Source of the DNA: Bacteroidales bacterium
GTDB lineage: Bacteria > Bacteroidota > Bacteroidia > Bacteroidales > Paludibacteraceae
Direction: 5' to 3'
Assembly: GCA_012517575.1 (NCBI GenBank)
Contig: JAAYUQ010000034.1
Span: forward strand, 18,095 to 82,094
Length of the DNA: 64,000 nt
Shown: positions 36,865 to 47,132 of the stretch, one piece after another
How the letters are laid out: each line of letters begins with the position of its first letter
Position numbering within the stretch: position 1 is the first letter of the stretch
The notes under the pieces: model-generated
Databases searched by the model: none
What the model saw: only the letters and a program-made list of their open reading frames with translations
Told to the model about the DNA's origin: nothing
Position numbers and translations under genes: made by a program

Positions 36865-38874
36865 ATGCAATTTTTTAAAAAAAAACAGTCTATAATTTTT
36901 CATCGAATTATTTCGCTTGGTTTGCTTCTTTTGCTATTGCAAAGTTGTGGCGTGAGTTCACGTATAAAAAAAGCCGATACGAGATTTGAATTGGGAGAAT
37001 ATTATGCGGCGGGAGATTTATATAAAAGTTCGTATGGCCGGATTCCCTATAAGAATAAATCTTTGCGTGGATATGTTGCTTTTCGTCAGGGAGAGTGCTA
37101 TCGTCTTATCAATAATCAGCGGGCTGAGCAGGCTTATTTGAATGCCATTCGAAACAATTATAGCGACAGTACCGTTTTTCTTCGTTATGCGCAGGTGTTG
37201 CATCGAAATGGAAAATACGGAGAAGCCTTGCATAATTATCAGTTGTATTTGCAAAAAGATTCTTCCAATATTATTGCAAAAAACGGAATACGTGCTATTC
37301 AAATGCTCGAAGAATGGCAAAAAAATGCTACTCGTTATGAAGTCAAATATGAAAATCAGTTTAATGTACGAAGAGCTTCCACTTTCAGTCCTGTGTTTGT
37401 AAATGCTGCTGCTGATGAACTGGTTTTTACTTCCACTCGTTCCACCGATAAAAAAGCTTCTGTTAAAGCCGATCCCATCACCGGTTTGCCAAAAAGCAAT
37501 CTTTTTATGGTTCGAAAAAATGCGGCGGGCAAATGGGGAAAACCTGAAATGCTCGAAGGAGAAATTAACACACCTGAAACCGACGATGGCGTTTGTTCTT
37601 TTGCTTCCAATGGCAAAACCATTTATTTCACCCGCGCTCAACAATCCGATTTGGCCGATATGGGAACAAAAATTTACGTTTCTTCCCGTACGGGAGCTGC
37701 GTGGAATCCGCCTCAAATGCTGAAAATATTTGTCGATAGTACAATTTCCGTTGCTCATCCTGCCCTTGCACCCGATGGGCAAACAATTTATTTTGTTTCC
37801 GATAAAAAAGATGGATTGGGAGGAAAAGATATTTACAAGGCAACATTGGATGGAACGGAATGTAAATACATCGAAAATTTAGGCTCGGAAATCAATACTC
37901 CCGGTGATGAAATGTTTCCGGTTGTGCGAAACGATGGTACATTATATTTTTCATCAAATGGGCATCCGGGATTTGGCGGATTGGATATTTTTAAGGCTGT
38001 TCCACAAAAAAATGGCGGATGGCTAATTCAAAACATGGGAACGCCTGTCAATTCCAAAGCCGATGATTTTGGGATGACGTTTGCCGGTGATACCGAAACA
38101 GGTTATTTTTCTTCAAACAGTAACGAAATAAGAGGTTACGATGCCTTGTGGAGTTTTCAATTACCCGAACAGGTTTTTTTAGTTGAAGGAAAAGTGGTTG
38201 ATGATCAAGGACAAATTATTTCTGATGCAACCATTCGTATTGTTGGCAGCAATGGCACGAATGCGCGTATTCAGACAAAAAAGGATGGAACTTTTCGCAT
38301 GAAGCTCGAAAAAGATGTAGATTACGTAATGCTGGCAACAGCTCGTGGGTTTCTGAATCAAAAAAATGAACTGTCCACACAAGGAATTGCCGACAGTAAA
38401 ACCTTCAGCGTAAATTTCCGACTTTCTTCCATCAGTAAACCGGTGAAAATTGAAAATATTTTTTATGAATTTGGAAAATGGGATTTGACTCCTGCTTCGG
38501 AAAAATCTTTGCAGGAATTGGTTAAATTGTTGAAAGACAATCCAAATATAACGATTGAATTGAGTTCGCATACCGACTATATTGGCGACAATGCTTTCAA
38601 TAAAAATCTTTCTGAAAAGCGTGCGCAGTCGGTAGTTAATTATTTGATAAAAGCCGGAATCGATAAAGAAAGACTGACGGCAGTAGGGTATGGAGAAGAA
38701 AAACCGATAGTGGTTGACGAGGCGCTGGCTCAAAAATATCCATTTCTGAAAGTTGGAGAACCTTTATCCGAAAGTTATATTTTAACGCTCACTCCCGAAC
38801 AACAGGAAATTGCCAATCAAATCAATCGTCGCACCGAATTCCGTGTTTTAAAGACAACGTATAATTTGTATTGA
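36865..38874 (+). CDS. porE: PorE-like T9SS outer-membrane lipoprotein (TPR, propeller, CRD, OmpA)
   Basis: 669 residues with the domain order of Porphyromonas PorE (PG1058): a lipoprotein signal peptide (LLLLLQSCG), TPR-like helices (about 45-160), a PD40 beta-propeller (about 175-435; VFTSTRSTDKKAS, SNGKTIYFTRAQ, APDGQTIYFVSDKKDGLGGKDIY), a carboxypeptidase-regulatory domain (VEGKVVDDQGQIISDATIRI, about 440-520) and an OmpA-like peptidoglycan-binding domain (ELSSHTDYIGDNAFNKNLSEKRAQSVVNYL). It probably tethers the T9SS translocon to peptidoglycan. This fits the T9SS sorting domains of the secreted proteins at 13.7-20.6 kb. Other OmpA/TPR lipoproteins share parts of this layout, so orthology is likely but not certain. 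Confidence 0.82.
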   Translation: MQFFKKKQSIIFHRIISLGLLLLLLQSCGVSSRIKKADTRFELGEYYAAGDLYKSSYGRIPYKNKSLRGYVAFRQGECYRLINNQRAEQAYLNAIRNNYSDSTVFLRYAQVLHRNGKYGEALHNYQLYLQKDSSNIIAKNGIRAIQMLEEWQKNATRYEVKYENQFNVRRASTFSPVFVNAAADELVFTSTRSTDKKASVKADPITGLPKSNLFMVRKNAAGKWGKPEMLEGEINTPETDDGVCSFASNGKTIYFTRAQQSDLADMGTKIYVSSRTGAAWNPPQMLKIFVDSTISVAHPALAPDGQTIYFVSDKKDGLGGKDIYKATLDGTECKYIENLGSEINTPGDEMFPVVRNDGTLYFSSNGHPGFGGLDIFKAVPQKNGGWLIQNMGTPVNSKADDFGMTFAGDTETGYFSSNSNEIRGYDALWSFQLPEQVFLVEGKVVDDQGQIISDATIRIVGSNGTNARIQTKKDGTFRMKLEKDVDYVMLATARGFLNQKNELSTQGIADSKTFSVNFRLSSISKPVKIENIFYEFGKWDLTPASEKSLQELVKLLKDNPNITIELSSHTDYIGDNAFNKNLSEKRAQSVVNYLIKAGIDKERLTAVGYGEEKPIVVDEALAQKYPFLKVGEPLSESYILTLTPEQQEIANQINRRTEFRVLKTTYNLY

Positions 38875-38948
38875 TGCCAAGTAAGAATTTTTTATTAATC
38901 TTAAAAAGTTGAATTATTAACTTGAATTTGTAGTTTAATAAATTTTTT

Positions 38949-39746
38949 GTGATGAAACAATATTTGGATTTGTTGAACCGAGTACTTACAGAAGGAGTTT
39001 ATAAGGAAGACCGCACAGGAATTGGAACTTTAAGCGTTTTCGGACATCAAATGCGTTTTTCGCTGGATGATGGTTTTCCTTGTTTAACTACCAAAAAATT
39101 GCATTTAAAATCAATTATTTATGAGTTGCTCTGGTTTCTCAGAGGGGATACAAATATAAAGTTTTTGCTGGATAACGGCGTTAGCATTTGGAATGAGTGG
39201 GCAGACGAAAATGGCAATTTGGGGCCGATTTATGGTTATCAGTGGCGTTCTTGGCCCGATTATGAAGGAGGTTATATTGATCAGATTGCTCAAGCGGTAG
39301 AAACCATCAAAAACAATCCCAATTCTCGGCGAATCATTGTCAGTGCTTGGAACGTTGCCGATTTGCCTAAAATGAAGCTGCCTCCTTGTCATGCTTTTTT
39401 TCAGTTTTATGTGGCCGATGGAAAATTAAGCCTTCAACTTTATCAGCGAAGTGCCGATATTTTTTTGGGTGTTCCCTTTAATATTGCCAGCTATGCTCTG
39501 CTTCTAATGATGATGTCCCAAGTCACCGGTCTGAAAGCTGGAGATTTTGTGCATACGCTTGGAGATGCACATATCTACACCAATCATTTGGAACAGGTGA
39601 AATTACAGCTTTCGCGAACTCCCAGACCTTTGCCAACTATGCTGATTAATCCAGAGGTGAAAGACATCTTTTCTTTTCAGTATTCCGATTTTCAGTTGAT
39701 TAATTATGACCCATATCCTCACATTAAAGGAGAAGTGGCTGTTTGA
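38949..39746 (+). CDS. thyA: Thymidylate synthase
   Basis: Makes dTMP from dUMP with methylene-tetrahydrofolate, releasing dihydrofolate. 265 residues (264 if the second ATG is used, which puts the nucleophile at Cys146 exactly as in E. coli: PPCHAFFQF). [19 protein letters not shown] and [18 protein letters not shown] are conserved. Followed after 101 bases by folA, which recycles the dihydrofolate produced. Confidence 0.97.
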   Translation: MMKQYLDLLNRVLTEGVYKEDRTGIGTLSVFGHQMRFSLDDGFPCLTTKKLHLKSIIYELLWFLRGDTNIKFLLDNGVSIWNEWADENGNLGPIYGYQWRSWPDYEGGYIDQIAQAVETIKNNPNSRRIIVSAWNVADLPKMKLPPCHAFFQFYVADGKLSLQLYQRSADIFLGVPFNIASYALLLMMMSQVTGLKAGDFVHTLGDAHIYTNHLEQVKLQLSRTPRPLPTMLINPEVKDIFSFQYSDFQLINYDPYPHIKGEVAV

Positions 39747-39789
39747 ATTTTTTTTCTGAAGATAGTATAGGTTTTTAAAATAAGTTTTA

Positions 39790-39797
39790 TAACTTTG
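39790..39797 (+). promoter_or_regulatory. -7 element for folA
   Basis: TAACTTTG, 51 bases before the folA ATG, suggesting folA can be transcribed separately from thyA. Confidence 0.5.
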
Positions 39798-39847
39798 TAA
39801 GTTTGCGTGTTTTTTAAGAAAATTTTCATGGATTAAAAATTACTATC

Positions 39848-40348
39848 ATGCCTAAAATTTCAATTATTGCTGCTGTTGCTGATAATTATGCTATTGGTAA
39901 TTTAAATAAACTACCGTGGCATTTGCCGGCTGATTTGAAGTATTTCAAAAAACTTACTACCGGTCATGCAGTTATCATGGGAAAACATACCTTTGAAAAT
40001 TTGCCCAATGGTCCATTGCCAAATCGGAAAAATATTGTGTTGACTTCAGTACTGTCCGATGGCATTTGTGAAGGATATTTCGAAGCCAATTCCATTGAAG
40101 AAGCGCTCGAATTGTGTGAGAAAGAAGAAGAAGTGTTTATTATTGGCGGAGTATCCATTTTTAAACAAACTATCGACTTGGCCGATAAAATGTACATTAC
40201 GTGGATACATGCAAATTTTCCTGCGGACGCTTTTTTTCCGAAAATTAATTTTGATGATTGGGAAGAAATCAGTAGAGAAGATCATCCAGCCGATGATAAG
40301 AATCCGTATCCTTACACGTTTTCGGTTTATCAACGTAAAAAGAAGTAA
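39848..40348 (+). CDS. folA: Dihydrofolate reductase
   Basis: 166 residues. ISIIAAVADNYAIGNLNKLPWHLPADLKYFKKLT holds the Met20-like loop and the catalytic acidic residue (PADLKYF). HAVIMGKHTFENLP and VFIIGGVSIFKQTI bind NADPH. Acts with ThyA. Ends at a strong terminator. Confidence 0.96.
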   Translation: MPKISIIAAVADNYAIGNLNKLPWHLPADLKYFKKLTTGHAVIMGKHTFENLPNGPLPNRKNIVLTSVLSDGICEGYFEANSIEEALELCEKEEEVFIIGGVSIFKQTIDLADKMYITWIHANFPADAFFPKINFDDWEEISREDHPADDKNPYPYTFSVYQRKKK

Positions 40349-40378
40349 TTCTCCTCACTGATTTAGTAATGTTAAACG

Positions 40379-40413
40379 GTCGTCTATTGTTTCTGACTTT
40401 AGACGACTTTTTT
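40379..40413 (+). terminator. Terminator after folA
   Basis: GTCGTCTA (40379-40386) pairs with TAGACGAC (40400-40407), followed by six T. Confidence 0.8.
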
Positions 40414-40425
40414 ATGGAAATTTTC

Positions 40426-41424
40426 TCAAACAGTCAGGTTGACAAGAATTCTTCCTTTCAGTTTCCCCTGCAACATGGTTTCGATGGCTTCTGAAAGTTG
40501 GGAAAGGGAAATTTCGGTGTAAAGACTTAACAGTTGTTCGGGTTTCCAGTCGGTAGCCAGTTTTTTCCATAATTTTTCCCGTAAGTTCATTGGGTAATTC
40601 TGCGCCGAAACGCCTATGAGCGAAATACCACGTAAAATAAAGGGAAAAACGGAAATATTCAATTGGGTGGAATGTCTACTGCCACAAGTCGTAACAGCGC
40701 CCAGAGGTTGTATTTGTTTAATGATGTTTTCCAAAATTCCACCACCTACAGTATCGATGCCGCCTGCATATTTTGCTGAAAGAATAGCTTTCTGTGGAAG
40801 AGATTCAAATTCGTTCCGTGCAATAATTTTATGACAACCAATGGTTTCAAAAAAACTTTTTTCGGTTGTTTTACCTGTAATGGCAACGGTTTGGTAGCCG
40901 AGTTTGGCAAGCATGGAAAGCGACATGGAACCTACGCCACCTGTTCCGCCCGATACAATAATCTCACCCATGTCGGGAGGCACAAGTTCGCTGAGCCGGG
41001 AAATTGAAATTCCCGCTGTAAATCCGGCTGTTCCAATGATCATTGATTCTTTTAGTGTCAATCCTTCGGGAAGTTTAACAATCCAATCGGACGGGACGCA
41101 AATATATTCACCAAAACCTCCAGGGGTATTCATGCCCAAGTCATAACCGGTTACAATCACCTTATCTCCCGGTCGAAAATTTTCATCGTTCGATATTGTA
41201 ACAACACCTGCCGCATCGATTCCCGGTGTGTGCGGATAGTTCTTTGTCACACCTTTGTTGCCGATGGCTGAAAGTGCATCCTTGTAATTGAGTGAAGAAT
41301 AATGAACACGAATGAGAACTTCACCATAAGAAAGCAGATTTTCAGTAGTTAGTTCTTTAATTTTTCTTGAGTATCGACTCCCTTCTTCTTCAACAACTAA
41401 TGCTTTGTAGGTGATGTTTTCCAT
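40426..41424 (-). CDS. YhdH/YhfP family NADPH quinone oxidoreductase (acrylyl-CoA reductase-like MDR)
   Basis: 332 residues of the zinc-free medium-chain dehydrogenase family. Landmarks are VRVHYSSLNYKDALS, PHTPGIDAAGVV, GTAGFTAGISI and the nucleotide-binding VSGGTGGVGSMSLSML. YhdH/AcuI members reduce acryloyl-CoA, which would fit propionate formation, but substrates vary. Convergent with folA, monocistronic. Confidence 0.9.
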   Translation of the reverse strand: MENITYKALVVEEEGSRYSRKIKELTTENLLSYGEVLIRVHYSSLNYKDALSAIGNKGVTKNYPHTPGIDAAGVVTISNDENFRPGDKVIVTGYDLGMNTPGGFGEYICVPSDWIVKLPEGLTLKESMIIGTAGFTAGISISRLSELVPPDMGEIIVSGGTGGVGSMSLSMLAKLGYQTVAITGKTTEKSFFETIGCHKIIARNEFESLPQKAILSAKYAGGIDTVGGGILENIIKQIQPLGAVTTCGSRHSTQLNISVFPFILRGISLIGVSAQNYPMNLREKLWKKLATDWKPEQLLSLYTEISLSQLSEAIETMLQGKLKGRILVNLTV

Positions 41425-41502
41425 TCACAAATTTTGTTTGAGGATAAAAATAAATCGTTGGATGTAAACTGTGTTTATGAAAACATAAAAATAAAAAGTT
41501 AC

Positions 41503-41871
41503 TTATTCGTTTTCCTGAATTGGGGCAGTCTCATTCATGCAACATTGTCCATTGAAAATAGCGCCGGGTTCAATGATCAGGACTTTAATTTTAACATTTC
41601 CTTTGACTTTTGCGCTTTGACGAAGAGACAAGGTGTCCTGTACTGATATTTCACCTTCCACAGTTCCAATAATTTCAGCATTGTTGCACGAAATAGAGCC
41701 TTTCAGGTAACCCTTTTGCCCGATAACTACTTTTCCATTACAAAAAATTTCTCCTTCAACTTCTCCGTCTATTCTAAAATCATTTTCGGCTGTGATGGTG
41801 CCGACAATCTTGCTCCCGTGAGTCAAAGAATTATAAATAATGCCGGAATTTTGAACAACTTCTTTTGCCAT
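41503..41871 (-). CDS. Bactofilin (polymer-forming cytoskeletal protein)
   Basis: 122 residues of short beta-helix repeats: GSKIVGTITAENDFRIDGEVEGEIFCNGKVVIGQKGYLKGSISCNNAEIIGTVEGEISVQDTLSL, ending in a disordered tail with two cysteines. Bactofilins form filaments under the membrane and shape local peptidoglycan synthesis. Usually near a peptidase or ATP synthase genes in other species; here stands alone. Confidence 0.92.
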   Translation of the reverse strand: MAKEVVQNSGIIYNSLTHGSKIVGTITAENDFRIDGEVEGEIFCNGKVVIGQKGYLKGSISCNNAEIIGTVEGEISVQDTLSLRQSAKVKGNVKIKVLIIEPGAIFNGQCCMNETAPIQENE

Positions 41872-42007
41872 AATTCGAAATAAATTTTTAATTGATTTTA
41901 TGTCCGCTCAAAAATACGTGTTTTTTTTCAGAAATCAAATTACATTCTATTTACATAAACTTCAAAAAGATTATTTATAGAATAAATTCAACAATTTTAC
42001 CATCTTT

Positions 42008-42040
42008 TTTGAGTTAAATGATAGAAATCTGTTATATTTG
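42008..42040 (+). promoter_or_regulatory. Promoter that fixes the start of the GNAT-like gene
   Basis: TTTG (42008-42011) and TATATTTG (42033-42040), 21 bases apart. Transcription would begin near 42047, after the ATG at 42038, so the true start must be the ATG at 42068. Confidence 0.55.
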
Positions 42041-42067
42041 TTTTTACTTTTGTTAAACAAAATTTTT

Positions 42068-42949
42068 ATGCCGATAAAGCATCTCGAACATAGCGAAATT
42101 GATTACGAAAAGTGGAATAAATCTATTTTGCAAGCTAAAAATCAGTTGGTTTATGCTGAAACATGGTATTTGGATATAGTTTCTCCGGATTGGGAAGCTC
42201 TTGTTGCAGATGACTATGAGTATGTGATGCCTTTGCCGGTAAAAACCAAATATGCCATTCCTTATCTTGTTCAACCGATTTTGACACAACAATTGGGCAT
42301 TTTTTCTGCTTCCGAAATCAGTGAAATAATAATAAAAGAGTTTCTAAAAAAAATTCCCTATCCCAGTTATGAGTTAAATTTTAACGAAGAAAATTTTATT
42401 CCCGAAGCCGAAACTTTTCCAAACTACATTTTGTCGCTTCGACCTTCGTATGAGCAACTTAGAGCAAAATTCTCAAAAAATACCAGAAGAAATATTGAAA
42501 AAGCACAACAAGCCGGCTTACAGGTGAGAGATTTTCTTTCTGTCAATGATTTTTTAAATTTTTATTATTCTCTGGAGAAAAAATTCATTTTTCCCGAACG
42601 TTCTTTACTCGAGATGCTAATCGGGAAAGGGAAAGAGAAAAACGCTGTAGATATTTTTGGCATTTTTTCCCCGCACAACGAATTGATAGCTACCCTTTGC
42701 ATGATTCATTCCAAAAAAAGATTTACCTATTGGATTCCGGTCTCAAATGCAGTTGGGAAAAAAACTTCTGCCATGTTTTTGCTGGTTGATGAAATTATTC
42801 GACAAAATGCTGAAAGCGAAGCTATTCTCGATTTTGAGGGTTCACGAATAGAAGGGATTGCAAGATTTTATAAGGGTTTTGGCTCGGAATACAAACCTTA
42901 TTATGTTCTGAAACGTTTCAGGCCATCATTTTTAGTTGGAAAAATTTGA
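42068..42949 (+). CDS. GNAT/FemAB-like acyltransferase-fold protein
   Basis: 293 residues from MPIKHLEHSEIDYEKW. RPSYEQLRAKFSKNTRRNIEKAQQAGLQV is the SxxxRRxIxKAxxxG signature of FemAB/GNAT proteins. Later LIATLCMIHSKKRFTYWIPVSNAVGKK and ILDFEGSRIEGIARFYKGFGSEY match the last GNAT strands. Substrate is unknown; related proteins add amino acids to peptidoglycan or acylate small molecules. It lies 47 bases before malQ and may be co-transcribed. Confidence 0.75.
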   Translation: MPIKHLEHSEIDYEKWNKSILQAKNQLVYAETWYLDIVSPDWEALVADDYEYVMPLPVKTKYAIPYLVQPILTQQLGIFSASEISEIIIKEFLKKIPYPSYELNFNEENFIPEAETFPNYILSLRPSYEQLRAKFSKNTRRNIEKAQQAGLQVRDFLSVNDFLNFYYSLEKKFIFPERSLLEMLIGKGKEKNAVDIFGIFSPHNELIATLCMIHSKKRFTYWIPVSNAVGKKTSAMFLLVDEIIRQNAESEAILDFEGSRIEGIARFYKGFGSEYKPYYVLKRFRPSFLVGKI

Positions 42950-42996
42950 TTTGTTTTATCTGGGAAAGATTTATCTAAAAAATTGAAATAAAGCAC

Positions 42997-45672
42997 ATGA
43001 AAATTCATTTTAAAATACATTTCATTACTCAATGGGGGCAATCGATTGCACTTTTTGTTTCGGATGGAAAGATAGATGTACCGAAAAAAATTGAAATGAG
43101 TTGCGGTAAAAATTTTGAATGGACTACCAGTATCGATATTCAATCCTCCAAAAAAAATCTATTTTACAGATATGGTTTGGAAAACAATTCATCGGCTGTG
43201 GAATTTGAATATGGCGGTTATCGACAGTTGAAGTTGGATGGGGAATTCCCCGAAATTTTTATCAGCGATAATTGGCGGGCACGTTATGGCGATAGTCCGT
43301 TTGAATCTTCGGCTTTTACTGATTGTCTTTTCAAAAGAAAAATTTTGTATAAAGCCCCACGGGTAAAAGATGCAAATCTTGTTCTTCGGCTTCGATGTGC
43401 TCAACTTGAGCCGAATCGACATTTTGCCGTTATTGGCAATCAGGGAACGCTGGGGAATTGGGATGTAAGTAAGAAAATTCGTTTGGATGAGTCCGATTTT
43501 CCGGTATGGAGTATTGCATTGAATGCCACAAAATTCAAATTTCCGCTCGAATACAAATATTTAATAGTTGACACGGCAACGGATGAAGTAGTGGCATGGG
43601 GTGGCGGACCAAATAGGGTAGTGGAATCGGTGATGAAGAAATCGCTGAATATTTTTAATGATGAACATTTTATTCGAACTGTACCTTCATGGAAAGGTGC
43701 TGGCGTGGCCATTCCCGTATTTTCCTTGCGCAGCGAAGAAAGTTGTGGGGTGGGTGAATTTAACGATTTAAAAAAAATGGTCGATTGGGTAAAAAAAACC
43801 GGTCAGCGTATCATACAAACTTTGCCCATTAACGATACCATTCTTTATCACACCAATTACGATTCGTATCCTTATAATGCCGTTTCGGTTTATGCGCTCC
43901 ACCCCATATATCTTCATCTGGAGAGCATGGGAACGTTAAATGATGAACAGCAGAGAAAATATTTTGAAGACAAGAAAAAAGAATTCAATGCTAAAACTTT
44001 CTCCGATTATCAAAATGTGATGAATCTGAAATGGGAGTATTTTGAGGCTATTTACAGACAGGAAAAGACGACAGTTTTTGCTTCCGAAAAATATCAGGAA
44101 TTTTTTGCTTCCAATAAATCTTGGTTGATTCCCTATGCAGCTTTTTCTTTTTTACGTGATTTTTATGGGACACCCGATTTCAAACAATGGGAAAAATTCA
44201 GTTGTTATAATGAAAATGAAATTTTGGATTTTTCGAGTCGAGAGCAACCTCATTATGATCAACTTGCCTTGTATTATTATTTGCAATATCATTTGCACTG
44301 TCAGTTGTCGGAAGTACGAGGATGGGCTCATGAAAATGGTGTTGTTATTAAAGGGGACATTCCCATCGGTGTGAGTCCTTTTAGCGTGGATGTTTGGATT
44401 AATCCGGAATTGTTCAATACACAGGTGCAGGCCGGTGCTCCGCCTGACGATTTTTCTCTTACCGGACAAAATTGGGGTTTCCCGACTTACAATTGGGAAG
44501 AAATGGAGAAAGATGATTTCCTTTGGTGGAAAAAGCGTTTTCAGAAACTTTCGGAGTATTTTGATGCTTATCGCATCGATCATATTCTTGGTTTTTTTCG
44601 AATATGGGAAATTCCGGACAATGCTGTTTGGGGTCTCACCGGCAGTTTTCATCCGGCTTTGCCATTTACACGTCAGGAACTCGAAGCCAGAGGACTTTGG
44701 TGGGACGAAAACCGCTATTTAGAACCATATTTAAAAGAACATGTGTTGTACGCTACTTTTGGAAAATATACCGACGATGTCATTCGTGAATTTTTTGTTC
44801 CCAATGGTTGGAAAAGTTTCAAATTCAAACCGGAGTATGATACACAGAAAAAAGTTGAAGCTTATTTCAATTCTTTGGGATATAATTTCAGTAATAAGGA
44901 TGTAGTTATTCGCGATGGACTTTATGCTTTACATTGTGAAGTGCTTTTTGTGCGTGATTTCCGTCAACCGGAGAAATTTCATCCACGTATTGCCATGCAC
45001 AGTACCGCTTCATTTCGCGATTTGCCGGATGAAACGCGTAGAACGTTGGATCGAATTTATGTTGACTTTTTCTATCATCGTCATAACGAATTTTGGAAAC
45101 AACAGGCAATGAAGAAATTACCTGCACTTATTACGGCCACCAATATGTTACCATGTGGGGAAGATTTGGGCATGGTGCCTGATTCTGTGCCGGAAGTGAT
45201 GCAGATGCTCGAGATTTTAAGTCTGGAAGTTCAGCGTATGCCTAAAAAGCCTAATTTGGAATTTGGTATGCCCTCAGAAGCTCCTTATTTATCGGTGTGT
45301 ACCACTTCCACCCACGACATGAATCCGCTCAGGGCATGGTGGGAAGAAGACCCTGCTGTAACACAACGTTTTTACAATCACGTGCTCGGTTTGCAGGGAG
45401 CTGCTCCAAAAACTTGTGAAACATGGATTGTCGAACGAATCATTGAACAACATCTTCAATCGAAAGCTATGTGGGTAATTTTGCCTTGGCAAGATTGGAT
45501 GGCATTGGACGAGAAATTACGATATGAACATCCTTTTGCTGAACGCATCAATGTACCCAGCAATCCAAGAAATTTTTGGTGTTACCGAATGCATCTCACG
45601 TTAGAAAAATTACTCAAGGAAGATGACTTTAATCAATATTTGCTTCGATTTATTCAACAATCGGGAAGGTAA
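42997..45672 (+). CDS. malQ: 4-alpha-glucanotransferase (GH77) with N-terminal starch-binding modules
   Basis: 891 residues. Two CBM20-like domains (about 1-115 and 125-225; IGNQGTLGNWDVSKK is the typical GxxxxLGNWD turn) precede a GH77 barrel. Key catalytic-domain segments: YDSYPYNAVSVYALHP, GVVIKGDIPIGVSPFSVDVW, DAYRIDHILGFFRIWE (nucleophile Asp), CGEDLGMVPDSVPEVM (acid/base Glu) and TTSTHDMNPLRAWW. Transfers maltosyl or longer units between alpha-glucans, in maltodextrin or glycogen use. No signal peptide, so cytoplasmic. Confidence 0.95.
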   Translation: MKIHFKIHFITQWGQSIALFVSDGKIDVPKKIEMSCGKNFEWTTSIDIQSSKKNLFYRYGLENNSSAVEFEYGGYRQLKLDGEFPEIFISDNWRARYGDSPFESSAFTDCLFKRKILYKAPRVKDANLVLRLRCAQLEPNRHFAVIGNQGTLGNWDVSKKIRLDESDFPVWSIALNATKFKFPLEYKYLIVDTATDEVVAWGGGPNRVVESVMKKSLNIFNDEHFIRTVPSWKGAGVAIPVFSLRSEESCGVGEFNDLKKMVDWVKKTGQRIIQTLPINDTILYHTNYDSYPYNAVSVYALHPIYLHLESMGTLNDEQQRKYFEDKKKEFNAKTFSDYQNVMNLKWEYFEAIYRQEKTTVFASEKYQEFFASNKSWLIPYAAFSFLRDFYGTPDFKQWEKFSCYNENEILDFSSREQPHYDQLALYYYLQYHLHCQLSEVRGWAHENGVVIKGDIPIGVSPFSVDVWINPELFNTQVQAGAPPDDFSLTGQNWGFPTYNWEEMEKDDFLWWKKRFQKLSEYFDAYRIDHILGFFRIWEIPDNAVWGLTGSFHPALPFTRQELEARGLWWDENRYLEPYLKEHVLYATFGKYTDDVIREFFVPNGWKSFKFKPEYDTQKKVEAYFNSLGYNFSNKDVVIRDGLYALHCEVLFVRDFRQPEKFHPRIAMHSTASFRDLPDETRRTLDRIYVDFFYHRHNEFWKQQAMKKLPALITATNMLPCGEDLGMVPDSVPEVMQMLEILSLEVQRMPKKPNLEFGMPSEAPYLSVCTTSTHDMNPLRAWWEEDPAVTQRFYNHVLGLQGAAPKTCETWIVERIIEQHLQSKAMWVILPWQDWMALDEKLRYEHPFAERINVPSNPRNFWCYRMHLTLEKLLKEDDFNQYLLRFIQQSGR

Positions 45673-45688
45673 TGTATTTTTCAGCAAA

Positions 45689-45716
45689 AACGCCGGCTTT
45701 TAAATAAACCGGCGTT
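45689..45716 (-). terminator. Terminator for pgk
   Basis: AACGCCGG/CCGGCGTT stem, T run on the minus strand. Also sits 17 bases after malQ. Confidence 0.7.
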
Positions 45717-45749
45717 AAAAATTCAAAATACTAAATTCAAAGTTGAGGA

Positions 45750-47021
45750 TTAATAGCCTCTAATAGCTTTGATACCAGGAAGAACTTTTCCTTCAATGGC
45801 CTCCAGTAAAGCTCCTCCGCCCGTAGAAACATACGAAACGCCATCAGCCAAACCGAATTTGTTGATGCAGGCAACAGAATCACCTCCGCCAATCAGTGAA
45901 AATGCACCATTTTTTGTGGCTTCAACAATAGCTTGAGCCACAGCCAAAGAACCGTGTGTGAAATTATCGAATTCAAACACGCCAACAGGGCCATTCCATA
46001 AAATGGTTTTTGAGGATTTTATAACATCAGCAAAGAGCTTTTCTGTTTCGGGCCCAATATCCAAACCTTCCCAATTGTCGGGGATTTCGTTGACAGGAAC
46101 AAATTTGGTGTTTGCATCATTGCTGAATGCGTCTGCAATTTTTGCATCAACGGCCAACACCATATTTACACCTTTACTTTTTGCTTTTTCGAGTAATGAA
46201 AGTGCCAAATCCAATTTGTCTTCTTCGCAAATTGAACTTCCGATCTTTCCGCCCAAAGCTTTCACAAAAGTGTAAGTCATGCCACCGCCAATAATCAGAT
46301 TATCCACTTTATTAAGCAGGTTTTCTATAATATCAATTTTGGAAGAAACTTTTGAGCCTCCCATGATGGCAGTAAAAGGATGTTCGGTGTAGTTCATGAT
46401 TTTTTCGATGGCTGCCACTTCTTTTTCCATCAAATATCCAAACATTTTATGATCGGCATCAAAATAATCGGCAATCAGAGCAGTAGAAGCATGGGCACGG
46501 TGTGCAGTTCCAAAAGCATCATTTACATAGCAATCGGCATAAGAAGCCAACGTAGCTGTAAATTTTTTCTGGCGTTCCTTCAATTCTTTTTTTGCAGCAG
46601 CTTTTTCTTCTTCGGTTGCCGTTTCGGGCAGACGCGGTTTTCCTTCTTCTTCCTCATAAAAGCGCAAGTTTTCGAGCATTAGCGCTTCTCCTGGTTTCAG
46701 TGCAGAAACCATAGCAGCAGTTTCCTGTCCCATACAATCGGGAGCAAATTTCACTTCTTTGCCCAAAAGCTCCGAAACACGTGGGAGAATGTATTTAAGA
46801 GAATATTTGGGATCCGGATTTTTTTTGGGCCTTCCCATGTGTGAAGCAATGATCACGCGACCGCCATCATTCAGAATTTTTTTTAATGTTGGAATGGCTG
46901 CGCGAATACGCGTATCGTCAGTAATATTGAAATTTTCATCCAGTGGCACGTTAAAATCCACACGAACAAATGCCTTTTTGCCGGCAAAATTGAAAGAATC
47001 CATTGTTTGCATAGTCTTCAA
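45750..47021 (-). CDS. pgk: Phosphoglycerate kinase
   Basis: 423 residues, normal for Bacteroidota. Substrate-binding [14 protein letters not shown] and SHMGRPK; nucleotide part with [12 protein letters not shown], GNGxx-like WNGPVGVFE and the final GGGDSVACI and [17 protein letters not shown]. Makes ATP from 1,3-bisphosphoglycerate. The chain may start at the ATG at 47012 (MQTMDSFNF). Promoter at 47072-47079. Confidence 0.97.
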   Translation of the reverse strand: MKTMQTMDSFNFAGKKAFVRVDFNVPLDENFNITDDTRIRAAIPTLKKILNDGGRVIIASHMGRPKKNPDPKYSLKYILPRVSELLGKEVKFAPDCMGQETAAMVSALKPGEALMLENLRFYEEEEGKPRLPETATEEEKAAAKKELKERQKKFTATLASYADCYVNDAFGTAHRAHASTALIADYFDADHKMFGYLMEKEVAAIEKIMNYTEHPFTAIMGGSKVSSKIDIIENLLNKVDNLIIGGGMTYTFVKALGGKIGSSICEEDKLDLALSLLEKAKSKGVNMVLAVDAKIADAFSNDANTKFVPVNEIPDNWEGLDIGPETEKLFADVIKSSKTILWNGPVGVFEFDNFTHGSLAVAQAIVEATKNGAFSLIGGGDSVACINKFGLADGVSYVSTGGGALLEAIEGKVLPGIKAIRGY

Positions 47022-47071
47022 ATATTTAAAGTGGTGATTATTTTATGAATAAATGGACAAGTAAACCGTTG

Positions 47072-47079
47072 CAAATTTA
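47072..47079 (-). promoter_or_regulatory. -7 element for pgk
   Basis: On the minus strand TAAATTTG matches TAnnTTTG, about 50 bases before the pgk start. Confidence 0.5.
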
Positions 47080-47132
47080 GCAAAATTTTGCGGTTTATTT
47101 AACACATGGAAAAAGAAAAGTTTTAAGCTTAC

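Noticed and set aside
37018..37782. 254-codon open frame antisense to porE
   Set aside because: Shadow of the porE coding sequence; no start context or domain.
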